A DNA stretch of 64,000 bases. Origin: Aphanothece cf. minutissima CCALA 015 (GTDB lineage: Bacteria > Cyanobacteriota > Cyanobacteriia > PCC-6307 > Cyanobiaceae). The stretch lies in contig PVWP01000003.1 of assembly GCA_003003925.1 (NCBI GenBank), positions 62,001-126,000 of the forward strand, in the 5' to 3' direction. Shown here piece by piece: positions 1 through 8,181 of the stretch; the first letter of the stretch is position 1, and each line of letters starts with the position of its first letter. A model generated the notes under the pieces. The model had not been told where the DNA came from. It saw only the letters and a list, made by a program, of their open reading frames with translations, and did not search any database. The position numbers and the translations under genes were made by a program.

Positions 1-388
1 CCAGCCCCAGGCTGCGGGCCATGGCCCGCACCGCCTCCAGCTTGCGGCCCACCGAATCCACCAGGGTGATGCGGGCCGTGGGCAGGGCGATCGCCAGGGC
101 CAGCCCGGGGAAACCGCCGCCGGTGCCCACGTCGATGAGCTCCAGGCCGTCGGGAACACCGCCCGGGGCCGTGAGCAGGGGCACCCAGGGCCAGAGGCTG
201 TCGAACACCTGGGCGATCCAGAAATCGTCGCCCTCCACCAGCCGGGTGAGGTTGACCCGGCAGTTCCACAGCCGCAGCTGCTCCTGCAGGTCCACCAGCG
301 CCGCCAGCTGGTCGTCGGTGGGGGTCCAGCCGAGCGCCTGCCAGAGGCCGGCATCGGCAGGGGCGCTGGGTTCGGGGCTGGCGGCCAT
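1..388 (-). CDS. rsmG: 16S rRNA (guanine-527-N7)-methyltransferase RsmG, N-terminal part (runs off the window)
   Basis: The minus-strand frame from an ATG at 388 reads through position 1 without a stop, so about 129 residues of the N-terminal half are present. It contains the SAM-binding core motif [16 protein letters not shown] followed by [16 protein letters not shown], which is characteristic of RsmG (GidB). The enzyme methylates G527 of 16S rRNA using S-adenosylmethionine in the cytoplasm. The C-terminal part lies outside the window. It is divergent from the J-domain gene, with only about 70 bases between the two starts. Confidence 0.85.
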   Translation of the reverse strand, partial: MAASPEPSAPADAGLWQALGWTPTDDQLAALVDLQEQLRLWNCRVNLTRLVEGDDFWIAQVFDSLWPWVPLLTAPGGVPDGLELIDVGTGGGFPGLALAIALPTARITLVDSVGRKLEAVRAMARSLGL

Positions 389-459
389 CCGCTACGGCAG
401 TGGTGCTTCTCCCTAGGATCCCTCACGCCGGGCAGGCTGCCATCGCCGCCGCAGGGACC

Positions 460-1053
460 ATGTCCTCCACAGCCAAGCCCTCCACCCCCACCCACTACCA
501 GGTGCTGCAGCTGCAGCCCAACGCCACCGATCAGGAGCTGCGCCAGGCGTTCCGGGGCCTCAGCAAGCGCTACCACCCGGACACCACCGCCCTGCCTGCG
601 GGCGAGGCCGAAGTGGCCTTCCGGCAGCTGCGTCAGGCCTATGCCGTGCTGAGTGACCCGGCTTCCCGACGGCTCTACGACGCCGCCCTGGCCCAGCCGG
701 CCCCCCCGGCGCCGCTGCGGCCCGCACCAGCACCCGTCGTCCGGGCTGTGCCGGTGCGCCGGGCCCTGTCCGGCGGCGAGTGGTTCGCCCTGCTGCTGCT
801 GGCCGTGGCCCTGGTGCTCAGCCTGGTGCTGGGACTCGGGGTGGCCTGGGCGCGGGGCGCCGAACTGATGGCCTGGCCCAGCTGGTGGTCGGAGCTGGAG
901 GCGGAGTCGGCGCCCGCGGCCCCGCTGGAGCCAGCGCCCCCGGCCCCACTGGCTCCGGCCCCGGTGGCCCCAGCCGAGCTGGAGCCCCCTGCCGGCGAGG
1001 CCCAGGCGCTCCCACCGCCGCCCATCCCGCTCCCCCAGCCGCCCGCCGCCTGA
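460..1053 (+). CDS. J-domain protein with one membrane segment
   Basis: The 197-residue product starts with a DnaJ domain (about residues 11-75) that contains the diagnostic HPD tripeptide at 39-41, needed to stimulate the ATPase of an Hsp70 (DnaK). A hydrophobic segment follows at about 108-130, then a Pro/Ala-rich tail. It lacks the Gly/Phe region, zinc fingers and C-terminal domains of true DnaJ, so it is a membrane-anchored co-chaperone of unknown client. An upstream in-frame start would add 20 residues. The ATG at 460 is preferred because the J-domain begins right after it. DUF3143 follows after 23 bases. Confidence 0.8.
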   Translation: MSSTAKPSTPTHYQVLQLQPNATDQELRQAFRGLSKRYHPDTTALPAGEAEVAFRQLRQAYAVLSDPASRRLYDAALAQPAPPAPLRPAPAPVVRAVPVRRALSGGEWFALLLLAVALVLSLVLGLGVAWARGAELMAWPSWWSELEAESAPAAPLEPAPPAPLAPAPVAPAELEPPAGEAQALPPPPIPLPQPPAA

Positions 1054-1076
1054 CCCTTCCTTCCCCTGCCGATCCG

Positions 1077-1346
1077 ATGGCGACCCTGCCCCCCGAGCCC
1101 ACCACCCCCCTCTACAACCACCCCCTGCCCGCCCTGGAGGACTGGCTGCGCCAGCTGGGCGCCAGCCAGTCGCGCAGCAACGTGGCCCACTGGGACCTGC
1201 ACCGCCCTGAGTGGAGTGCCCGGATCGAGATGGAGGTGGAGGAGCTGCGGGTGAGCTGGCACCAGGAGGGCCGCACCACGGCGCGCCAGTTCCCCTACGG
1301 ACTGTCGCGGGCCGATGTGGAGGCGGCGATCCTGGCGGGACCCTGA
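1077..1346 (+). CDS. DUF3143 family protein
   Basis: A small soluble protein of 89 residues of the type annotated DUF3143 in cyanobacteria, with a conserved-looking core containing LYNHPLPALEDWLRQLGA and WSARIEMEVEELRVSW. No catalytic motif or membrane segment is visible. It lies 23 bases behind the J-domain gene and converges with bioA, leaving only 15 bases between the stops. Function unknown. Co-transcription with the J-domain gene is likely from spacing alone. Confidence 0.75.
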   Translation: MATLPPEPTTPLYNHPLPALEDWLRQLGASQSRSNVAHWDLHRPEWSARIEMEVEELRVSWHQEGRTTARQFPYGLSRADVEAAILAGP

Positions 1347-1361
1347 GCGCTGGGCGCCCGC

Positions 1362-2636
1362 TCAGAGGCTGGAGAGGGCCGCCTCGATCACCGCATAGCA
1401 GTGGGCCAGCTGGTCGTCGTCGATGCAGAGCGGCGGCAGCAGGTAGACCACCTGGCCCAGGGGCCGCAGGAACACCCCCCGGGCCAGGGCCAGCCGCTGC
1501 AGCCGCTGGCCGACGGGATTGAGGTAGCCGGGGGCGTCGGTGGCCACCTCGAAGGCGGCGACGCTGCCCAGCAGCCGGGGCCGCCGCACCAGGGGGTGGC
1601 GTGCCAGGGCCTCCAGGTGGGGACGGTGGCGCGCCTCGAACCCCTGGTGGCGCTCCGGGCGCTCCTGAAGCAGCGCAAGGCTGGCCAGGGCGGCGGCGCA
1701 ACCGAGGGGGTTGGCGGTGAAGCTGTGGCCGTGGAAGAGGGTCAGCCCGGGGGTGGTGCCGATGAAGCCCTCGAAGATGGCCTCGCGGGCCAGGGTGACG
1801 CCCATGGGCAGGAAGCCGCCCGTGAGCCCCTTGGAGAGGGCCATCAGGTCCGGGTGAATGCCGGCCCGCTGGCAGGCGAACAGGTGGCCGCTGCGGCCGA
1901 AGCCGGTCATGACTTCGTCGGCGATCAGCAGGGCGCCGCTGGCACGCACCAGCCCCTCCACCCGGCGCAGGAATGACTCGCGCACCAGGGCCATGCCGCC
2001 GGCCCCCTGCAGCAGCGGCTCCAGGATCACCGCCGCAGTGGGCGTCGCCAGCAGGTGTTCCAGCCGCTCCAGGGCCGCCGCCTCCCGCGCCTCCACCCCG
2101 TCGTCGCCCCACCAGGTGGCGGGCCAGGGGGCCCGGGCCACGGCGAACAGCAGCGGCTCGAACGCCTCGGAGAACAGGGAGCGCTCCCCCACCGCCATGG
2201 CGCCGAAGGTGTCGCCGTGATAGGCCCCATCGAAGGCGATCAGCTGCCGGCGCGGTTCGCCCCGGTTGCGCCACCACTGCCAGGCGATCTTGAGGGCCAC
2301 CTCCACCGCCGTGGAGCCGTTGTCGGAGAAGAACAGCCGCTCCAGAGCGCTGCAGGCGGCCAGGCGCTCGGCCAGCTGCTCGGCGGCCGGGTGGCGGAAA
2401 TCGGAGAAGCCCACCTGCTCGAGGGTGCGGGCCTGGCGGGCCAGGGCCTCGGCGATGGCGGGCTCGGCGTGGCCGTGCAGGGTCACCCACCAGCTGCTGA
2501 TGCCATCGATCAGCCGGCGGCCGTCGTCCAGTTCGAGCAGGGCCCCTTCGCCCCGCACCACCCGCAGGGGCGGATCGGCGGTGGCCACCTGGGTGAAGGG
2601 GTGCCAGAGGTGGGGATGCCAGCCGGGTCCGGTCAC
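1362..2636 (-). CDS. bioA: Adenosylmethionine-8-amino-7-oxononanoate aminotransferase BioA
   Basis: Converts 7-keto-8-aminopelargonate to 7,8-diaminopelargonate, using SAM as amino donor and PLP as cofactor. Visible are the N-terminal WHPHLWHPFTQ stretch, DGISSWWVTLHGH, the substrate/PLP region DEVMTGFGRSG and the PLP lysine region ALSKGLTGGFLPMG. The frame stays open to about 2825 with unrelated sequence, so I take the GTG at 2636 as start, giving 424 residues, the usual family length. It is the last gene of the operon, 8 bases behind the 51-residue peptide gene. Confidence 0.92.
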   Translation of the reverse strand: MTGPGWHPHLWHPFTQVATADPPLRVVRGEGALLELDDGRRLIDGISSWWVTLHGHAEPAIAEALARQARTLEQVGFSDFRHPAAEQLAERLAACSALERLFFSDNGSTAVEVALKIAWQWWRNRGEPRRQLIAFDGAYHGDTFGAMAVGERSLFSEAFEPLLFAVARAPWPATWWGDDGVEAREAAALERLEHLLATPTAAVILEPLLQGAGGMALVRESFLRRVEGLVRASGALLIADEVMTGFGRSGHLFACQRAGIHPDLMALSKGLTGGFLPMGVTLAREAIFEGFIGTTPGLTLFHGHSFTANPLGCAAALASLALLQERPERHQGFEARHRPHLEALARHPLVRRPRLLGSVAAFEVATDAPGYLNPVGQRLQRLALARGVFLRPLGQVVYLLPPLCIDDDQLAHCYAVIEAALSSL

Positions 2637-2644
2637 GGTGGGGC

Positions 2645-2800
2645 TCAGCGGCAGACCTCCGAACGGCGTTCGCCCTCGGTGGCGATCGGCCCGCAGTTCA
2701 CCCAGCGGGTGACGCTGGTCTCGATGTCGGTGAACAGCACCAGGATGCCCGCACAGAGCGCGGCCACGGCAGCTGTCACGAGCAGATGCTTGCGGCTCAT
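2645..2800 (-). CDS. 51-residue single-span membrane peptide inside the biotin operon
   Basis: An ATG-started frame of 52 codons begins MSRKHLLVTAAVAALCAGIL, has one hydrophobic segment (about residues 5-24), then a polar tail with two cysteines (C36, C50). Its ATG overlaps the TGA of bioD as ATGA, and its stop lies 8 bases before the bioA GTG, so it fits the translational coupling of the whole operon. The predicted topology is N-in with a periplasmic or lumenal tail. I do not recognise a family. A chance frame is less likely given its exact fit. Confidence 0.65.
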   Translation of the reverse strand: MSRKHLLVTAAVAALCAGILVLFTDIETSVTRWVNCGPIATEGERRSEVCR

Positions 2801-3420
2801 GGCTGCAGGCTACGGGCCAGGCCACTGCGCTGCCATTGCCGTGCCAGACCCTCCCGGTCGAGGGGATCGAGGGGCGGCAACTCCGCCAGCACCGGCACGC
2901 CGCCGAGGGCCTCCAGGGTGCGGGGATTGTCGGGGTGGGGATCGCCGTTGAGCACCAGCCCGAGGACGGGGATCGAACGCCGGGAGAGGGCCTCGAGGGA
3001 GAGCAGGGTGTGGTTGAGGGTGCCCAGGCCGCTGCGGGCCACCAGCAGCACCGGCAGCCCCCAGACGGCGATCTGCTCGATCTGCAGCCAGTTGCGCCGC
3101 AGGGGCACCAGCAGCCCGCCGGCCGTCTCCACCACCAGGGGCCCGTCCCCGGCCGGCAGGGCCAGCCGGGCCGGATCGATGCTGACCCCGTCGCGCTCCG
3201 CCGCCCAGTGGGGGGAGACCGGGGCCGTGAGCCGGTAGGCCTCCGGCCACACCCGTTCCGGCGGCAGCCCCAGCAACTGCTGGACCCGGCCTGTGTCGCC
3301 GCCGCCCTCTAGGCCGCTCTGCACGGGCTTCCAGTAGGTCGCCCCCAGCCCCTGCACCAGCAGGGCGCTCACCACCGTCTTGCCCACGTCGGTGTCGGTG
3401 CCGCAGACCACCAGCCTCAT
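2797..3420 (-). CDS. bioD: Dethiobiotin synthetase BioD
   Basis: ATP-dependent carboxylation and ring closure of 7,8-diaminopelargonate to dethiobiotin. The 207-residue product starts MRLVVCGTDTDVGKT, the BioD P-loop with its Thr-Asp-Thr-Asp feature, and contains WKPVQSGLEGGGDT and the conserved ETAGGLLVPL. The start ATG overlaps the bioC stop and its own stop overlaps the following small gene, both as ATGA, which indicates translational coupling in the bio operon. Confidence 0.92.
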   Translation of the reverse strand: MRLVVCGTDTDVGKTVVSALLVQGLGATYWKPVQSGLEGGGDTGRVQQLLGLPPERVWPEAYRLTAPVSPHWAAERDGVSIDPARLALPAGDGPLVVETAGGLLVPLRRNWLQIEQIAVWGLPVLLVARSGLGTLNHTLLSLEALSRRSIPVLGLVLNGDPHPDNPRTLEALGGVPVLAELPPLDPLDREGLARQWQRSGLARSLQP

Positions 3421-4190
3421 GCGATCCTCCGGCCCACCAGCAGCAGCACGTCCCACGACATTGCCGCATCGGAAGGCCACTGGCGCAGCAGGCGGCGCAG
3501 CTGGGCGGGGCTCAGCGGCGCGGTGCGGCTGCTGCCCGCGCCCAGATCGCGAAGGCGCCGCAGGGTGGCCAGGCCGTTGCCGGCCGGGCGGCTGAAGCGC
3601 AGGCGTTGCTGGAGGGTGGTGGCCAGGCCGGCGCTGGCCAGGGCGCCGATCAGCGCGTCGGCGTCGGGCAGCTCCAGGGCGGTGCAGGGCACCCCGGCGG
3701 CGGCGGCGGCCTGGCGCCACTGGGGAAAGCTGCCGCGCACGGGCACCGCCAGCGCCAGCCAGCCGCCCGGGGCCAGGGCGCGCCCCCAGCGCTCCAGTTC
3801 CCGGCCCGGCGCCTCCAGCCACTGCAGCGCGAAGCTCGACACCAGCAGCCCCGCCGGCTCCAGGACGGCGGGCAGGCCGCCGTTGAGGTCCCACACCAGC
3901 GGCGCCGGGCCGGCGGTGGCCAGGGGATTGCGGGCGAGCAGCTCGGGGCAGAGATCGAGCTGCAGCAACGGGCGGCCGGCGAGGCCGGGGCAGTGGTGCA
4001 GAAGGGCGCGGCTGAGCAGGCCGCTGCCGGCGCCCAGATCGGCCCGGGGGGCCTCGGGCGGTGGGAGAGGCAGGTCGCGGCAGAGGCGGGCGAGCCGCCA
4101 GGCGATGCCCCGCTGCAGGCCGGCCTGGCCCTCGTAGTCGGCGGCGTGGCGGCCAAAGGCCCCGCACACCTGCAGGGGGAAGGCGGTCAT
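3417..4190 (-). CDS. bioC: Malonyl-ACP O-methyltransferase BioC
   Basis: A SAM-dependent methyltransferase of 257 residues whose expected role is methylation of malonyl-ACP, so that fatty acid synthesis can build the pimeloyl chain of biotin. The N-terminal VCGAFGRHAADYEGQAGLQR is typical of BioC, motif I appears as RADLGAGSGLLSRALL (about 50-65), and SSFALQWLEAP matches the BioC post-motif region. Assignment rests on these motifs plus position between bioK and bioD. Both junctions are 4-base overlaps. Confidence 0.87.
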   Translation of the reverse strand: MTAFPLQVCGAFGRHAADYEGQAGLQRGIAWRLARLCRDLPLPPPEAPRADLGAGSGLLSRALLHHCPGLAGRPLLQLDLCPELLARNPLATAGPAPLVWDLNGGLPAVLEPAGLLVSSFALQWLEAPGRELERWGRALAPGGWLALAVPVRGSFPQWRQAAAAAGVPCTALELPDADALIGALASAGLATTLQQRLRFSRPAGNGLATLRRLRDLGAGSSRTAPLSPAQLRRLLRQWPSDAAMSWDVLLLVGRRIA

Positions 4191-4933
4191 GGGCCGAGGG
4201 TGCCGGTGATCCAGCGGCGCAGCTCCGCCGGCAGGGGTGCCTGCAGCAGGCAGTGGCCCGCCCCCTCGAAGTGGAGCACCTCGGCCTGGGGCAGGCGCTC
4301 GCGCAGCAGGGCCCGCGCCTCGGGCCCCACGATCCGATCGGCGCCGCCCTCCACGATCAGCACCGGCACGTCATTGGGAAAGCCGGGCGGCAGATCGACG
4401 CAGGCCGCCAGACGCTCCAGGTCGTCGCGCAGCCGCCGCCGGCCCTCGGGCCCCACCGGCTGGCTAGAGGGGCCGTGGGGCAGGAGCTCGGGCGGATCAG
4501 GGGAGGCCGCCTTCTCCAGGAAGGCCTGCAGCATCCGCTGGGCGCGGCGGGCCGTGTCGGACTCGTCTGGCCCTTCGGCGAGCTGGGCCGCCATGCCGGC
4601 GAGGGCGGTCTGCAGCCGGCGGCCCTCGCGGCCCGGGGGCAGGAAGCGGGCGAAGCTGGCCAGCAGCACCACGGCCTCGGCCTGCTCCAGCAGCGAGGGG
4701 GGCAGCAGGTGGGGGCCCATCGAATGGCCGATCAGCAGCCGCCGGCCGCCGGGGGCCCACTGGGGATGCTCGGGGGTGCGGCCGCCGTAGCCCCGTTCGC
4801 CGCACTGCCAGTGCCAGTCCGGCGCGGCCAGGGCCTGGCGCAGCAGGTCCCAGCCCAGGCCGTCGCCGGCCCAGCCGTGCATGGCGATCACCTGCAGGGA
4901 CGAAGCCGGGGCGGCCTCAGGGGGCGAGGGCAT
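4187..4933 (-). CDS. bioK: Alpha/beta-hydrolase, probable pimeloyl-ACP methyl ester esterase of the BioK type
   Basis: A 248-residue alpha/beta hydrolase with the nucleophile elbow LIGHSMGPHLL, an Asp in EGGADRIVGPEA and a His in FEGAGHCLLQAPL, forming a plausible Ser-Asp-His triad, and an oxyanion-type MHGWAGDGLGWD near the N-terminus. BioH-type enzymes cleave pimeloyl-ACP methyl ester after chain building. In marine Synechococcus/Prochlorococcus this step is assigned to BioK, encoded in the bio operon, and location between bioF and bioC supports it here (inference). The ATG at 4933 overlaps the bioF end by 17 bases. Confidence 0.72.
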   Translation of the reverse strand: MPSPPEAAPASSLQVIAMHGWAGDGLGWDLLRQALAAPDWHWQCGERGYGGRTPEHPQWAPGGRRLLIGHSMGPHLLPPSLLEQAEAVVLLASFARFLPPGREGRRLQTALAGMAAQLAEGPDESDTARRAQRMLQAFLEKAASPDPPELLPHGPSSQPVGPEGRRRLRDDLERLAACVDLPPGFPNDVPVLIVEGGADRIVGPEARALLRERLPQAEVLHFEGAGHCLLQAPLPAELRRWITGTLGP

Positions 4934-6311
4934 GGCGGGGGGCGAGGGGGCCGGGCCCGAGCGCGGCCAGCAGCCGATCGAGGGAGCCGGTGGGGAGATC
5001 CTGGCGCAGCACCAGCCGCAGCCTGGCGGTGCCTTCCGGCACGGTGGGGGGCCGGATCGCCACGGTGAGCAGGCCGGCCGCCTCCAGCCGCTGCTGGGCC
5101 GCCAGGGCCTCGGCGTCGGCGCCGAGGAGCAGCGCCAGGATCGGCCCGACGCCGGGGGGCCGGGGCCAGCCCGCGGCTTCGATGGCGTCGCGCCAGCGGG
5201 CGGCCCGCTCCGCCAGCTCCGGGCCCACGGCTGGTGCGGCCTCCAGGTGAACGAGGGCCGCCAGGGCGCCGGCCGCCAGCGGCGGAGCAAGGGCGGTGGT
5301 GTAGCGGAAGGCGCCGCTGCTCTGCAGCAGCCAGTCGCCCACCAGGGCATCGCAGGCGAGGAAGGCGCCGCCGCTGCCGAAGGCCTTGCCGAAGGTGCCG
5401 CTCACGATCGCCACTGAAGCGATGCCACGGGCGAGGCCGCGGCCGCCGGGGCCGAGCACGCCGAGGGCATGGGCCTCATCCACCAGCAGGGGCGCGTCGT
5501 GACGCAGGCAGAGGCCCGCCAGGGCGGCGACGGGCGCGCTGGTGCCCTCCATGCTGTAGAGGCTTTCGCAGAGCACCAGCAGCCGGCCATCGGGCCGTTC
5601 GCGCCGGGCGGCGAGCAGGCGACGTTCCAGATCTGCCGGGTCGTTATGGGCGAAGCGCTGCAGGCGGGCTCCGCTGGCGCGCACGCCCACCAGCAGGGAG
5701 TGGTGGATGAGCCGATCGGCCAGCACCAGGGTGTGGCGATCCGCCAGGGACGCCACGGCGGCGAGGTTGGCCTGGAAGCCGCTGGGAAAGAGCAGCACCC
5801 GCTCGCGGCCGAGCCAAGCGGCCAGGGCGGCCTCCAGCTGCTGGTGGATGGGCCGGGTGCCGGTGACCAGGCGGGAGGCGCCGGCACCCAGGCCGCTGGC
5901 GGCCAGTTCGGCCGCGGCGGCCGCGAGCACGGCGGGATGGCGGCTGAGGCCGAGGTAGTCGTTGCTGGCCAGATCCAGCAGGGGGAGCGCTTCGCCGGGG
6001 GGAGCTGGCTTGAGGCTGGCGGCGGCGGCAGCGGGCTCAAGCGTGCGCAGGGCGCGGCTGCGCACGGCGGGCAGGGCCGCGAGGGCGTCGCGCAGCTGCC
6101 GTCGCCAGGGGGGCTGGGGGGCGGTGGGGTCGCCGGCTTCGGTGGTGGGGGGAGGAGGGATCAGGGAGGCCCGAAACCAATGGCAGGGGCAGTCTGGGAT
6201 GGGGGGGTGTGAGGGCTGGGTCTGCCGTCGATGAACCCTTGGCAGAGAGTGTCCGGGAGATTCAGGCGGGGCTGGAGTCAACGGGTGGGCTGGGTCACTG
6301 CAGAGATGCAC
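4917..6311 (-). CDS. bioF: 8-amino-7-oxononanoate synthase BioF (start uncertain)
   Basis: PLP enzyme joining pimeloyl-ACP/CoA and alanine to give 8-amino-7-oxononanoate. Motifs: LLDLASNDYLGLSRHP, LLVDEAHALGVLGPGGRG and the PLP-lysine site VSGTFGKAFGSGGAF. The start is a problem. The frame extends 5' to a GTG at 6311 that lies inside an inverted repeat, giving 464 residues against about 385 for E. coli. The only other ordinary start before the conserved WRRQLRDAL is a TTG at 6281; a CTG lies at 6164. The N-terminal 50-60 residues are probably not conserved protein. Confidence 0.85.
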   Translation of the reverse strand: MHLCSDPAHPLTPAPPESPGHSLPRVHRRQTQPSHPPIPDCPCHWFRASLIPPPPTTEAGDPTAPQPPWRRQLRDALAALPAVRSRALRTLEPAAAAASLKPAPPGEALPLLDLASNDYLGLSRHPAVLAAAAAELAASGLGAGASRLVTGTRPIHQQLEAALAAWLGRERVLLFPSGFQANLAAVASLADRHTLVLADRLIHHSLLVGVRASGARLQRFAHNDPADLERRLLAARRERPDGRLLVLCESLYSMEGTSAPVAALAGLCLRHDAPLLVDEAHALGVLGPGGRGLARGIASVAIVSGTFGKAFGSGGAFLACDALVGDWLLQSSGAFRYTTALAPPLAAGALAALVHLEAAPAVGPELAERAARWRDAIEAAGWPRPPGVGPILALLLGADAEALAAQQRLEAAGLLTVAIRPPTVPEGTARLRLVLRQDLPTGSLDRLLAALGPGPLAPRHALAP

Positions 6312-6515
6312 CCCAAAGGTGTAGCCCGGGATACAGGTGGTTCACGGGTCCGAGAACCAGAGGCGAGCTCTTCGTGAGTGGGGTGCATACCCTGTGGGCG
6401 GGCTATGTTCTGGCCGTGCTGATGTTGGGAGTGCACCTGTGGTTGCGGAAAGGACAGGCGACTGAGGCGTGGTTCTCGGAACCGTCTAATGACTAGTTAG
6501 ACCGATGGGGTGCAT
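6306..6515. mobile_element. 210-bp element with inverted terminal repeats (MITE-like), at the 5' end of bioF
   Basis: Left end 6306-6314 (ATGCACCCC) and right end 6507-6515 (GGGGTGCAT) are exact inverses. A second inner pair, 6346-6359 (GGGTCCGAGAACCA) and 6470-6483 (TGGTTCTCGGAACC), is inverted at a similar distance from each end. The bases GAG flank both sides (6303-6305 and 6516-6518), a possible 3-bp target duplication. A third GGGTGCAT copy lies at 6380. No transposase is encoded. I interpret it as a non-autonomous element or joined ends of a lost insertion sequence; the family is not identified. Confidence 0.5.
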
Positions 6516-6606
6516 GAGAGAAGAATAACAGAAATCTGTTGATATCGATTTCAGGATTAACCGCATAAACAAGACAGTTGGTCTTCAAGGCATTCAACGG
6601 CCTGCG

Positions 6607-8007
6607 TTACTTTATGCGAAGTAGTTCTTCAGCGTGCCATGACGAAAGCTTGCTGTGCTCCCATCCGATATATGACAGAATCAGTCGTTCAGCAAGAATT
6701 CGTAGCCTTACAGTATCCGGATAAAGCTCTCTAGGGTTAGTGCTATTGGCTTGATGTACTAGGTGGTTGCGGTTTTTGAGGGCTAACCTGATTCCATCTC
6801 CAGGCTTGTCCTCATTCCATAAGTCGTTGAACATGACACTTAGTTCTTTGCAGCAGCATTGGATCATTGAGAATGTGGTTGGCCGCCTTAGTTCAGGCAG
6901 CTTGCTTTTTGCAATGTCAAGCCATACTCTAAGGTTTTCATCATCGCGTAATTCCTGGATAGTCTGCGACAACGCATTGCAAATCTTCTTCGCGGGCCCT
7001 GAAGGGATTTGCATTTGCTTGCCTGGCTGAGACACGTATCCATTGCAAAAGCACTCCAAAGCCGCAATTACAAGGAGATAATTCATTTCTACGGAATTGT
7101 CATCTGTAGATGCAGCAAGAAATCGAATTGATCTCACGATACAGTCAGCCAAGCTTGACCCTCTCAACTTATGCAGCAAGTCCTCAAATCCACCATTTAC
7201 AAGGTGAAAGTGATTAATTAACTCGTTAACTTTACGGGAATTTGGGTTCTCCGATATCCTCCTGCGCACTAAAGGTGAAATCCCTGTAAGGACAGTTCCA
7301 TCGTGCAATACCACTTGAAACGAGAGCTTGTACCAAGTAACTCGCTTTCTGTAGCACAGCGATAGTGCAACGCATATCCATGTCAACTCACGCTCGATAA
7401 GACCACTGATCTCTGATAGGTCGTTGAATTCGGACCCCTCAAACTTAAAGACTACTGCTGGCCTATAGATCTGAATGGTCGCCTTGGAGTCAAATACTGC
7501 CGTGTCTTCGTATACATATCTTGAATGGAGTTCTGCTTTTGCTGATTCAGTACTCCACGACACGTCACCATCATAGCCACGAGTTTTGGTGATCGTTCCA
7601 TCATACGAGCTAGACATAGAACAGCCAGTATCGAGGATGTCACTAGGGGTAAGCTCAACTGTGGCAATGATGTTAGACACCCGAGTAGTTTCCAGCTTTG
7701 CCAGATGACGTTCATACCGATGAATATCTAGCATCAATGTGTCATGCCCCTTCTGCGCCCACGAAGACGAACCTCGCAGAAAGTGAACAAGACCTTCACT
7801 CTTTGAATCTGCAATCATTAGACCCTTTTCTGTGATTATATTCATCAGTTCATGCAAGGAACATGGATCTGCATTTGGAATATGTAGCCTGGTCAAGAAG
7901 GCAACGAGTTTAGTGATGTCGTACTTGTCACTTACAACTCGAAGGTAGACATGTGAGCCAAGTTCCGTAACACCCTGAAGCTCGGCTAGCGTAGTTTGGC
8001 TCTCCAT
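6607..8007 (-). CDS. HEPN-type protein, possible ApeA-like abortive infection RNase
   Basis: 466 residues, lower GC than the flanking core genes. The C-terminal region carries RNHLVH (R413-x4-H418), the RX4-6H catalytic signature of HEPN ribonucleases, followed by a long helix (TVRLRILAERLILSYIG). The N-terminal half is a beta-rich domain of no recognised family. This arrangement, a large N-terminal domain with a C-terminal HEPN domain, resembles the ApeA anti-phage family (inference, no search run). It reads opposite to the cassette genes to its right and starts 50 bases before the first attC site, so it may be a reversed cassette. Confidence 0.6.
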   Translation of the reverse strand: MESQTTLAELQGVTELGSHVYLRVVSDKYDITKLVAFLTRLHIPNADPCSLHELMNIITEKGLMIADSKSEGLVHFLRGSSSWAQKGHDTLMLDIHRYERHLAKLETTRVSNIIATVELTPSDILDTGCSMSSSYDGTITKTRGYDGDVSWSTESAKAELHSRYVYEDTAVFDSKATIQIYRPAVVFKFEGSEFNDLSEISGLIERELTWICVALSLCYRKRVTWYKLSFQVVLHDGTVLTGISPLVRRRISENPNSRKVNELINHFHLVNGGFEDLLHKLRGSSLADCIVRSIRFLAASTDDNSVEMNYLLVIAALECFCNGYVSQPGKQMQIPSGPAKKICNALSQTIQELRDDENLRVWLDIAKSKLPELRRPTTFSMIQCCCKELSVMFNDLWNEDKPGDGIRLALKNRNHLVHQANSTNPRELYPDTVRLRILAERLILSYIGWEHSKLSSWHAEELLRIK

Positions 8008-8056
8008 GTCACTGCGAGGGCTTTATGGTCAGCATAGTGACCGCGGTCGTTTCTCG

Positions 8057-8148
8057 GTCTAACCCGCCCCTCGAGTGGACAGGCCACCATCAGTGCCTTG
8101 CTTCGCCGCCCCCAGCTCCTTGCCTGCCACTCAGGAGCAGCGTTATAC
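8057..8148 (+). other. Integron attC recombination site 1
   Basis: R'' GTCTAAC (8057-8063, matching RYYYAAC) and R' GTTATAC (8142-8148) bracket an imperfect palindrome: CCCCTCGAGTGGACAGGC on the left pairs with GCCTGCCACTCAGGAGC on the right, leaving unpaired extrahelical bases on one side, as attC hairpins do. Length is 92 bp. R' departs by one base from GTTRRRY. Confidence 0.65.
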
Positions 8149-8181
8149 GGTCTTCGGTATAGGAGCAACGATCTGTTGGAC

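Noticed and set aside
2637..2825. 63-residue N-terminal extension of bioA
   Set aside because: It is the other-frame reading of the 51-residue peptide gene; the GTG at 2636 gives the normal family length.
6209..6496. 95-codon plus-strand frame with a hydrophobic stretch next to bioF
   Set aside because: It spans the bioF 5' region and the inverted-repeat element, with no ribosome site or recognisable domain; hydrophobicity alone is not enough.
6603..6609. GTTACTT as left cassette boundary for the HEPN gene
   Set aside because: Does not match GTTRRRY, overlaps the stop codon and has no paired arm.
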